From assembly GCA_905215125.1 (NCBI GenBank), contig CAJMOV010000093.1, forward strand, positions 1-7,346: a stretch of 7,346 nt of DNA, in the 5' to 3' direction. The position numbers were made by a program, and so were the translations under genes. The notes beneath the pieces were generated by a model. That model searched no databases. It was not told the origin of the DNA and saw only the letters and a list, made by a program, of their open reading frames with translations. The stretch comes from an uncultured bacterium (GTDB taxonomy: Bacteria; Bacillota; Clostridia; Oscillospirales; Butyricicoccaceae). Shown here one piece after another: positions 1 through 5,048 of the stretch. Position 1 is the first letter of the stretch. The number at the start of each line of letters is the position of its first letter.

Positions 1-238
1 GTTTTACCTGCTGTATGCAGGGTATGGCGCGGTGCTCAGCCTGACAGCCTTTTTCCAGCGCATCTATACGCAAAACCTGAAAATAAGCGGCGGCGATGTC
101 GCTAAAGCCTGCGTGATGTGCGTATTGGAAAGCGGCTTTTTCCGCTTTGTCCTGGCTTTTTTCCGCATGACCGCCTTTGTCGGTTACCGTAAGGGCCGAC
201 GCAGGTGGGGACAAATTAAGCGAAGAAAAATGAGTTGA
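1..238 (+). CDS. C-terminal fragment of a membrane protein, probably a family 2 glycosyltransferase
   Basis: The reading frame is open from base 2 to the TGA at 236-238 and gives 78 residues; the start lies outside the window. The first 20 or so residues are hydrophobic (FYLLYAGYGAVLSLTAFF) and a second hydrophobic stretch (GFFRFVLAFFRMTAFVGY) comes before a very basic tail, RKGRRRWGQIKRRKMS. Membrane-bound processive family 2 glycosyltransferases of Firmicutes (poly-GlcNAc or cellulose synthase-like) typically end in a hydrophobic segment followed by a tyrosine, a basic run and WGKIKRK. That resemblance is the only basis for the call, because no catalytic motif is in the window. It could be another polytopic membrane protein. 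A GTG at 32 is internal and not the start. The terminator hairpin begins on the stop codon, so this is the last gene of its transcript. Confidence 0.45.
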   Translation, partial: FYLLYAGYGAVLSLTAFFQRIYTQNLKISGGDVAKACVMCVLESGFFRFVLAFFRMTAFVGYRKGRRRWGQIKRRKMS

Positions 239-259
239 GGGGGCGGGCCCCCTCTTTTT
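237..259 (+). terminator. Rho-independent terminator of the upstream membrane-protein gene
   Basis: The arms GAGGGGG (237-243) and CCCCCTC (248-254) pair perfectly around a CGGG loop and are followed by five T. The hairpin starts inside the TGA stop of the upstream gene and ends just before the next promoter. Confidence 0.85.
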
Positions 260-261
260 CA

Positions 262-290
262 TTGCCTTAGAGGGACGAAGATGGTATACT
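262..290 (+). promoter_or_regulatory. Sigma-A type promoter for the radical SAM gene
   Basis: TTGCCT at 262-267 and TATACT at 285-290 are separated by 17 bases, close to the consensus. Transcription should begin near 297. The gene starts at 322 behind an AGGAGG ribosome binding site at 309-314. I see no good promoter or terminator between this gene and the next three, so this promoter may drive all four. Confidence 0.72.
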
Positions 291-321
291 GGTTACGACA
301 TTCAAAAAAGGAGGGCGTTTC

Positions 322-1191
322 ATGGAATACGAGGGCCAAATTTGCCGCACACCTATGGAACGCGGCGCCTATATGCTGCCGGTTACGGTGGGCTGCAGCT
401 ATAACCGCTGCCGATTCTGCACGCTGTTCAAGCATTTGCATTACCGCGAACTGCCCTTGGAACAGATAGAGAAGGAGCTCGAGCGGGTCAGAAAAGCCGG
501 CGGCAGCCCCAAAAAGGTCTTTTTGGGAGATGGAAACGCCTTTCAGCTTGAGGCCGGCACGCTGATGGAAATCATCGGGCTGCTGCGCCGCGTATTCCCG
601 TCCTGCGCCGCCGTTCACATGGACGCCACAGTGACCAGCATCGCGCAGAAGTCGGACGCCGAGCTTGCAGATCTGGCCAGGGCAGGCGTGCGCCGTCTGT
701 ATCTGGGCATTGAAACGGGACTGGACGACGTGCTGCGCTTTATGGACAAGGATCACACACTGGCGCAGGCATATGAGCAAATCGGCCGCATCTCATCGTT
801 TGGGATACAATATGCCGCGCATATCATGACGGGCGTAGCCGGTAAAGGCAGGGGACAAGAAAACGCTGAGGCGACCGCCCGGTTCCTCAATGAGACAAGG
901 CCGTGCAGCATCACCAATTTCTCCTTATTTCTTCATCGGAAAGCCCCGCTTTGCCGCGAGATTGAATCAGGCCGTTTCCAGCCGGCCGATGAGACGGAAA
1001 ATTTGCGTGAAGCGCGCCAGCTTATTGATCTTTTGCAGGTGGATGACGTCGATTTTGACGGCTTTCACGACCACATCTTCTTCCGTGTGCGGGGAAGGCT
1101 GCCGCAGGACCAGGAGAAAATGCTCGCCGCTCTGGACGCCGAAATTGCACGCCGCCAATCGCAGCCGCCCGTTTTCGCTTACCTGGACTAA
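322..1191 (+). CDS. Radical SAM protein of unknown substrate
   Basis: A 289-residue radical SAM enzyme, which would use a [4Fe-4S] cluster to cleave S-adenosylmethionine and start radical chemistry in the cytoplasm. The cluster cysteines are C25, C30 and C33 in GCSYNRCRFC. The spacing is CX4CX2C, not the common CX3CX2C; from memory, a clade of HemN/Elp3-like clostridial proteins reads GCSHN(K/R)CTFC and shares this spacing. Other expected elements are FLGDGNAF (67-74) in the usual beta-2 position, the SAM-contacting LYLGIETG (126-133) followed by the helix DDVLRFMDK, and HIMTGVAGKG (167-176). There is no added B12-binding or SPASM-type domain, since the C-terminus holds no cysteine cluster. 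The start is ATG 322, seven bases after AGGAGG. The next gene begins 68 bases downstream without a clear terminator. The fold is certain; the substrate cannot be inferred. Confidence 0.9.
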   Translation: MEYEGQICRTPMERGAYMLPVTVGCSYNRCRFCTLFKHLHYRELPLEQIEKELERVRKAGGSPKKVFLGDGNAFQLEAGTLMEIIGLLRRVFPSCAAVHMDATVTSIAQKSDAELADLARAGVRRLYLGIETGLDDVLRFMDKDHTLAQAYEQIGRISSFGIQYAAHIMTGVAGKGRGQENAEATARFLNETRPCSITNFSLFLHRKAPLCREIESGRFQPADETENLREARQLIDLLQVDDVDFDGFHDHIFFRVRGRLPQDQEKMLAALDAEIARRQSQPPVFAYLD

Positions 1192-1259
1192 AAGGGGGAT
1201 GAAAGCGGGCAAACCGATCATAGCATTATGGGAGTACGAGGAATGAAAGGGAGAGGTCT

Positions 1260-1823
1260 ATGAAAAAAATTGGTTCTATTTTGCTTTTATCCATGCTTTT
1301 TGTTTTCATATCAGCCTGCGGGGGCAAGACGGACGAGCAGGCCGGACAGGCGGGGATACTCAGCCAGTTTACCGCAACGGATCTCGATGGAAACGAAATT
1401 GACCAGTCTGTTCTGGAAGGGTATGACCTGACGATGGTCAATGTCTGGGCGACCTTTTGCCAGCCGTGCCTTCAGGAGATGCCTGACCTGGGCGAGCTGG
1501 CGGATACCTATGCCGATAAGGGCATACAGTTCATCGGACTGGTCAGCGATGTACTCAATGCAGACGGGACGTTGAGCGACAGCCAGGTCGCGACGGCGCA
1601 GGAGATTGTCGGCACAACGGGAGCGGATTATCTGCATATTCTGCCGTCGGAGGATTTGCTGGGCCTTTTGGCGCAGATCAGCGCTGTCCCAACCACTTTT
1701 TTTGTCGACAGCGAGGGCAATCAGGTCGGCAGCGCCTTTTCCCAGGCGCTGAGCCGGGAGCAGTGGGAAGCGACGCTGGACGCCATGCTGGAGGAAGCGC
1801 AAGATGAAGCTGCTGCGCAGTAA
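1260..1823 (+). CDS. TlpA/ResA-family thioredoxin-like lipoprotein
   Basis: A 187-residue extracytoplasmic thiol-disulfide oxidoreductase. Residues 1-20 form a lipoprotein signal (basic MKK, a hydrophobic core, lipobox ISAC with the lipidated cysteine C20), then a short linker and an AhpC/TSA-TlpA domain. The active site is NVWATFCQPCLQEMP with C67 and C70 in CQPC, and the cis-proline loop is AVPTTFFVD with P144. Family members such as ResA reduce disulfides outside the membrane, for example in apocytochrome c, and need a membrane electron donor. No cytochrome c maturation gene is present here; the following genes are a membrane CXXC peptide and a polyferredoxin, suggesting an iron-sulfur electron source (inference). 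ATG 1260 follows a purine-rich site, AGGGAGAGG at 1248-1256. The last 20 bases overlap the next gene, implying translational coupling. Confidence 0.9.
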   Translation: MKKIGSILLLSMLFVFISACGGKTDEQAGQAGILSQFTATDLDGNEIDQSVLEGYDLTMVNVWATFCQPCLQEMPDLGELADTYADKGIQFIGLVSDVLNADGTLSDSQVATAQEIVGTTGADYLHILPSEDLLGLLAQISAVPTTFFVDSEGNQVGSAFSQALSREQWEATLDAMLEEAQDEAAAQ

Positions 1824-1950
1824 TGCCGTCGCCCTGGCGCTGGCGGCGGCCGCCGCGGCCCTTATGCTGCTGGGTGCCGCGCGGGGCGAGACGGACGTCA
1901 TCTTCCGCAAGGCAACCAATATCTGCATGGAGTGCATCGGCCTTGGGTAA
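1804..1950 (+). CDS. CD1871A-like small membrane protein with C-terminal CXXC
   Basis: A 48-residue protein, easily missed because a longer open frame (from ATG 1823) runs across it. ATG 1804 has an excellent ribosome binding site, GGAGG at 1790-1794, nine bases upstream. The peptide has a basic start (MKLLRSN), an alanine/leucine-rich membrane segment (about residues 8-25), a short polar linker and the ending KATNICMECIGLG with C41 and C44. The KATNIC-ECIG-G ending is what I recall for the clostridial family named after Clostridioides difficile CD1871A, defined by a membrane anchor and CXXC motif and lacking a known function. With lysine and arginine before the helix, the CXXC tail should face outside, on the same side as the TlpA lipoprotein. 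It overlaps tlpA by 20 bases and the polyferredoxin start by 8, so the three are probably made together. It may relay electrons or thiols between them (inference). Confidence 0.85.
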   Translation: MKLLRSNAVALALAAAAAALMLLGAARGETDVIFRKATNICMECIGLG

Positions 1951-2827
1951 GCTGGCGCGCGGCGCAGGACGCCGCCTTCGGACATGGGTGCAAGTGGGGT
2001 TTACCGCCCTGAGCAACGGTTATGTTTATGGGTTTGCGCATGGCAGCATTTACAAAGGCCCCCTCAAGCAATTCTGTCTGCCCGGGCTTAACTGCTATTC
2101 CTGCCCGGGGGCTTTGGGGGCCTGCCCCATCGGTTCCTTACAAGCTGTTTTGGGGGCGCGCGAGTACCGCTTTGCCTTTTACGCCGTCGGCGTGCTTCTC
2201 TTTTTTGGCGCGCTGTTGGGGCGGCTTGTCTGCGGCTGGCTGTGCCCCTTCGGACTGGTACAGGATTTGCTGTACAAGATTCCTTTTGTCAGAAAGCTGA
2301 AAAAGCTGCCGGGGGACCGGTGGCTTAAGCAGCTGAAATACGTCGTGCTGGGGGGCTTTGTCATCCTGCTGCCGCTGACGGTGCTGGACATTGTGGGACA
2401 GGGACAGCCGTGGTTCTGCAAGGCTATCTGTCCGTCAGGCACCCTGTTTGCCGGCATCCCGCTGGTGGGAAGCAATGCGGCGTTGAGAGGGGGACTGGGG
2501 TGGCTGTTTGGGTGGAAAATCGCAGTGCTTGCGGCGCTTTTGCTGCTTTCTATTGTGGTTTATCGTCCATTTTGCCGGTATCTGTGCCCGCTCGGGGCCG
2601 TTTACGGAGTATTGAATCCGGTGGCGCTGACCCGCTTGTGTGTGGACGAAAGCCGCTGTACGAGCTGCGGCGCCTGCCGTAAGGCTTGCCCTATGGATAT
2701 TCCCGTCTATCAGACGCCTAACAGCCCCGACTGCATCCGCTGCGGCAAATGTCTCCATGCCTGCCCGACAGGAGCCGTCGCGCGCGCTTGCTTCCGGGCG
2801 AGGGACAAGGCGCGCGGAGGGATATAA
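1943..2827 (+). CDS. Membrane polyferredoxin (NapH/YccM-like 4Fe-4S binding protein)
   Basis: A 294-residue integral membrane iron-sulfur protein. Hydrophobic segments lie near residues 77-96, 131-151 and 191-207, each followed directly by a CX3CP motif: CGWLCPFG (C97, C101), CKAICPSG (C159, C163) and CRYLCPLG (C211, C215). Two ferredoxin motifs close the protein: C239, C242, C245, C249 and C264, C267, C270, C274. An extra N-terminal cluster, CLPGLNCYSCPGALGACP, holds C45, C51, C54 and C61. NapH/NosR/YccM relatives pass electrons across or along the membrane. The likely start is TTG 1943: GGAG at 1929-1932 lies ten bases upstream, and the TTG overlaps the stop of the CXXC gene (TTGGGTAA). The open frame back to ATG 1823 adds about 40 arginine- and proline-rich residues encoded out of frame over the CXXC gene, so I reject it. 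GTG 1988 is a weaker alternative. A terminator follows. Confidence 0.9.
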   Translation: MGKLARGAGRRLRTWVQVGFTALSNGYVYGFAHGSIYKGPLKQFCLPGLNCYSCPGALGACPIGSLQAVLGAREYRFAFYAVGVLLFFGALLGRLVCGWLCPFGLVQDLLYKIPFVRKLKKLPGDRWLKQLKYVVLGGFVILLPLTVLDIVGQGQPWFCKAICPSGTLFAGIPLVGSNAALRGGLGWLFGWKIAVLAALLLLSIVVYRPFCRYLCPLGAVYGVLNPVALTRLCVDESRCTSCGACRKACPMDIPVYQTPNSPDCIRCGKCLHACPTGAVARACFRARDKARGGI

Positions 2828-2867
2828 AAAAGCGGCCGCCCGGGGGAGTCCGGGGGCCGTTGCTTTT
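2825..2867. terminator. Bidirectional terminator between polyferredoxin and folT
   Basis: A GC-rich imperfect hairpin (AGC, GGCC and CCCGG in the left arm; CCGGG, GGCC and GCT in the right arm, with small bulges; 2831-2863) is flanked by an A run on the left (2825-2831) and TTTT on the right (2864-2867). It can therefore stop transcripts from both strands, which fits the convergent genes on either side. Confidence 0.75.
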
Positions 2868-2876
2868 GTAGAAGCC

Positions 2877-3389
2877 TTATGATGCCGCACGCATACGCAC
2901 AAGCCGCGCCACAGGGCGGCGCATGAGCGTCAAAACGGCGATTTGCACCGGGATCATGACGGCCGACTGCATGAAACGCAGCGGCAGCAGCTGTAGAAAC
3001 GGGGTGCCGTACAGCAAAGAAATCCACAGCGTATTGAGCAGCAGCCCAAAAATCAGGTTGTTGACAACAGCGCAGATGCAGATGGAGGGCAGCCCGGCCG
3101 GCTGCCGGCGCAGGAGCAGGCCGAACATGGCGCCTGTCAGCGCAGACGTAAAGGAAAAGCCGGGGAAGTAAGGCCCGATGGGGAAAAGAATGGCGCCGGT
3201 AAAGTCAGACAGGAAGCCGGCGGCCGCCGCCCACACGGGGCCGAAGAGCATACCGCAGATGGCAATGGGGACAAAGCCGAAGCCGATTTTCAGCGATTCG
3301 GTGTTGATGGAACAAAAGCGGTTGAGCACGACTTCAACAGCGATGAGCAGGGCGACGGTCACAATGGTTTTGACAGACTTTTTTTGCAT
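2877..3389 (-). CDS. folT: Folate ECF transporter S component FolT
   Basis: A 170-residue, highly hydrophobic protein with about six membrane segments. It is the substrate-binding S component for folates, which works with the shared ECF module (EcfA, EcfA', EcfT), not encoded in this window. Recognisable family stretches are FGFVPIAICGMLFGP (37-51), the loop GAILFPIGPYFPGFSF (65-80), and the C-terminal region from LWISLLYGTPF (121-131) through the helix after LPLRFMQS. The start is the ATG at 3389-3387: AGGAGG (3401-3396) lies six bases upstream. An in-frame ATG at 3413 would add eight residues, but it sits in a regulatory hairpin loop upstream of that binding site and is unlikely. The leader carries a THF riboswitch, which independently supports the folate assignment. 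Expression should fall when reduced folates are plentiful. Confidence 0.92.
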   Translation of the reverse strand: MQKKSVKTIVTVALLIAVEVVLNRFCSINTESLKIGFGFVPIAICGMLFGPVWAAAAGFLSDFTGAILFPIGPYFPGFSFTSALTGAMFGLLLRRQPAGLPSICICAVVNNLIFGLLLNTLWISLLYGTPFLQLLPLRFMQSAVMIPVQIAVLTLMRRPVARLVRMRAAS

Positions 3390-3449
3390 AAAAAACCTCC
3401 TTTTTTGTGGCATACCACAAAAAAGGAGCCATGTCTCCCGTTTCTGTGG
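3390..3449 (-). promoter_or_regulatory. Expression platform of the THF riboswitch with competing hairpins
   Basis: Read on the minus strand there are three arms. Arm A is CCACAGAAACGGGAG (3449-3435), arm B is CTCCTTTTTTGTGG (3428-3415) and arm C is CCACAAAAAAGGAG (3410-3397). B and C are a perfect 14-bp inverted repeat with a TATG loop. This hairpin buries the folT ribosome binding site (AGGAGG, 3401-3396) and is followed by six T (3395-3390), so it could block translation, terminate transcription, or both. A can instead pair with B (about 14 pairs with two wobbles and one bulge), which leaves the site free. The first four bases of A also belong to P1 of the aptamer, so ligand binding should favour the B:C OFF state. 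The pairings are seen in the sequence; the switching direction is inferred. Confidence 0.75.
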
Positions 3450-3546
3450 CAGCGGATGCGGAGATGGTACCGCGAAGCGGCTGCTTCTTCGTCCGACGGC
3501 GACCTCCCATCCGCCGGCACTTAACGCACCATTCCTACTCTGTCAC
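3446..3546 (-). promoter_or_regulatory. Tetrahydrofolate (THF) riboswitch aptamer
   Basis: On the minus strand the conserved THF-aptamer blocks appear in order: GAGTAG, GCGTTAAGTG, GGATGGGAGGTCG, ACGAA, GCGGT and GCATCCGC. The expected helices can be drawn. P1 is GTGACAG (3546-3540) with CTGCCAC (3452-3446), one mismatch. A second helix is ATGGT (3532-3528) with ACCAT (3468-3464). There is a local hairpin GAAGC/GCTTC (3487-3474), and the pseudoknot GGATG (3512-3508) pairs with CATCC (3458-3454). The aptamer sits between the folT promoter and folT, the classic location. It senses reduced folates and usually turns folT down. Confidence 0.93.
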
Positions 3547-3550
3547 GTTT

Positions 3551-3579
3551 AGCATCTCACAAAATGTGTCGAATGTCAA
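3551..3579 (-). promoter_or_regulatory. Promoter of folT
   Basis: On the minus strand a perfect -35 TTGACA (3579-3574) is followed after 17 bases by GATGCT (3556-3551), a poor -10 that keeps the key A2 and T6. The predicted start near 3544 falls at the first strand of aptamer P1, so the transcript begins almost directly with the riboswitch. Confidence 0.6.
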
Positions 3580-3623
3580 CAGCAAATGTTCTGTTTTTGG
3601 TCCGTGCGTTTTCCATTTTTTTG

Positions 3624-3632
3624 TGCTATACT
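3624..3632 (+). promoter_or_regulatory. Extended -10 promoter of the AbgB-like gene
   Basis: TGCTATACT matches the extended -10 form TGnTATAAT. No convincing -35 lies 17 bases upstream, as expected for this promoter class. Transcription would begin near 3639, about 23 bases before the start codon, leaving no room for a leader riboswitch on this strand. It is divergent from the folT promoter, roughly 95 bases between predicted start points. Confidence 0.55.
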
Positions 3633-3661
3633 GATTATAACAACAAACAGGAGGGAAGATT

Positions 3662-5008
3662 ATGCAGGAAAACATCGCGTTTGCTGAAATTGACCGTTGG
3701 CGGCAAAAGCTGAACGAGCTGTCGCTCAACATCTGGAACCACCCGGAAGGGCCTTATCGTGAATACAAGGCCTGCGAATGGACGGCCGAGCTGCTGCGGG
3801 AGGCCGGCTTTGATGTGCAGACCGGCATCGGCGGCATCAAGACGGCGATTCGCGCAAGCTGGGGCAGCGGCAGACCGGTCATCGGGCTGCTGGGGGAATA
3901 TGACGCCCTGCCCGGCATGAGCCAGAAGGTCTGCGCACATAAAGAACCGGTCGTGCCCGGAGAGTGGGGGCAGGCCTGCGGACATAACCTGCTTGGCGTC
4001 GGTCATGTCGGCGCTGCCATCGGCCTGAAAAAAGCGATGGAAGAGGGTAAGCTGTCCGGCACCGTTGTCTATTTTGGGTGCCCGGCTGAAGAGGTGCTGA
4101 CGGGTAAGGCCTTCATGGCACGCGCCGGCGTCTTTGACGACATCGACCTGTCTGTCGCCTTCCACCCCGATACAGAAAACAACGTATCAATCGGCGTTTC
4201 GACCGGTCTGAATTCCTTCAAGCTGCACTTCAAGGGCCGCACGGCCCACGCCGGCGGCGATCCGCACAACGGCCGCAGCGCTCTCGACGCTGTCGAGCTG
4301 ACCAACGTCGGCATCAACTACCTGCGCGAGCATGTGCCCACTACGGTGCGCATGCACTACGTTATCACAGAGGGGGGTGTCGCGCCCAATATCGTGCCTG
4401 ACAGCGCGTGCGCATGGTATTTTGTCCGCGCCCTGTCGCGTGAGCTGATTGACGAGGTTTACGCCCGCGTGCTGGACGTCGCCGAAGGGGCGGCCAAGAT
4501 GACGGGAACCGAGCTGGAGGTCGAATTCCTCGGCGGCTGCTACCCCACTCTCAATAATCGTTGCCTGGGCGAGGTTATGTACGAGGCCATGTGCGAGGTG
4601 CCGCAGGAGCCCTGGACGCAGGAAGAGCTGGACTTCGCCGCCGCGCTGAACGACGACAAGAGCATACCGCCCCTGTTCACTGGCGTTAAGCCGATGGTGG
4701 CCCGCAATTCCTACGGCTCGACCGACGTCGGCGACGTGCAGCACATCGCCCCGGGCATCAGCCTGGAAACGGCCTGCTTCAATCTCGGCGCGCCGGGACA
4801 TCATTGGCAGGTAACGGCCAGCGCCGGGTCCTCCATCGGCGAAAAAGGAACTGTCTTTGCCGCAAAGGTTATGGCGCTGTTCGGGCTGAAAATTCTCAAT
4901 AACCCCGAGCTTCTGGCCCGTGCAAAAAAGGAATTTGACGAAGCTACGGCAGGTAAGCCCTACCGCTGCCCGATCCCTGCTGAGATCCCTGTCCCCAATC
5001 AGGAATAA
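3662..5008 (+). CDS. M20-family metal-dependent amidohydrolase, AbgB-like
   Basis: A 448-residue cytoplasmic enzyme without a signal peptide, most like p-aminobenzoyl-glutamate hydrolase subunit B. Typical blocks are GLLGEYDALPGMSQ (75-88), GQACGHNLLG (103-112), VYFGCPAEEVLTGKAFM (136-152), AFHPD (166-170), GRTAHAGGDPHNGRSALDA (192-210), INYLREH (218-224) and APGHHWQ (377-383). Likely metal ligands are C106, H108, E144, H168 and a histidine in 379-380; E143 is the likely catalytic base. Residues of about 180-300 form the dimerisation lid. ATG 3662 lies six bases after AGGAGGG (3649-3655). E. coli AbgB (481 residues, as I recall) works with AbgA and the importer AbgT; neither is here. The divergent folT neighbour fits folate salvage, but M20 relatives hydrolyse many N-acyl amino acids and dipeptides, so substrate remains open. 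It ends at a strong terminator. Confidence 0.87.
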   Translation: MQENIAFAEIDRWRQKLNELSLNIWNHPEGPYREYKACEWTAELLREAGFDVQTGIGGIKTAIRASWGSGRPVIGLLGEYDALPGMSQKVCAHKEPVVPGEWGQACGHNLLGVGHVGAAIGLKKAMEEGKLSGTVVYFGCPAEEVLTGKAFMARAGVFDDIDLSVAFHPDTENNVSIGVSTGLNSFKLHFKGRTAHAGGDPHNGRSALDAVELTNVGINYLREHVPTTVRMHYVITEGGVAPNIVPDSACAWYFVRALSRELIDEVYARVLDVAEGAAKMTGTELEVEFLGGCYPTLNNRCLGEVMYEAMCEVPQEPWTQEELDFAAALNDDKSIPPLFTGVKPMVARNSYGSTDVGDVQHIAPGISLETACFNLGAPGHHWQVTASAGSSIGEKGTVFAAKVMALFGLKILNNPELLARAKKEFDEATAGKPYRCPIPAEIPVPNQE

Positions 5009-5011
5009 AGC

Positions 5012-5041
5012 AAAAACCGCCGGTATAAACCGGCGGTTTTT
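5012..5041. terminator. Bidirectional terminator between AbgB-like gene and serine hydrolase
   Basis: AAAAACCGCCGGT (5012-5024) and ACCGGCGGTTTTT (5029-5041) form a perfect 13-bp stem with an ATAA loop. The A run and T run in the arms act as the T tract on either strand, so both convergent genes can end here; their stop codons lie 3 and 7 bases away. Confidence 0.92.
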
Positions 5042-5048
5042 CGTCCTA

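Noticed and set aside
1224..1229. CATTAT as a -10 box for tlpA
   Set aside because: Only four of six positions match, and nothing like a -35 lies 15-19 bases upstream. Read-through from the promoter at 262-290 is simpler.
1199..1246. 15-codon frame between the radical SAM and TlpA genes (MKAGKPIIALWEYEE)
   Set aside because: The GGGGG run directly abuts the ATG with no spacer, so initiation would be poor, and the peptide is not recognisable. Most likely chance.
1823..1942. N-terminal extension of the polyferredoxin from ATG 1823
   Set aside because: It would encode about 40 arginine/proline-rich residues out of frame over the well-supported CXXC gene. No membrane or domain signal is present, and a coupled TTG start at 1943 fits better.
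3390..3413. Eight-residue N-terminal extension of FolT from ATG 3413
   Set aside because: This ATG is in the loop of the regulatory hairpin, and the AGGAGG site at 3401-3396 lies downstream of it, positioned for the ATG at 3389.
3178..3552. Plus-strand open frame opposite folT and its leader
   Set aside because: It is antisense to FolT membrane segments and the conserved THF aptamer, which explain the sequence completely.
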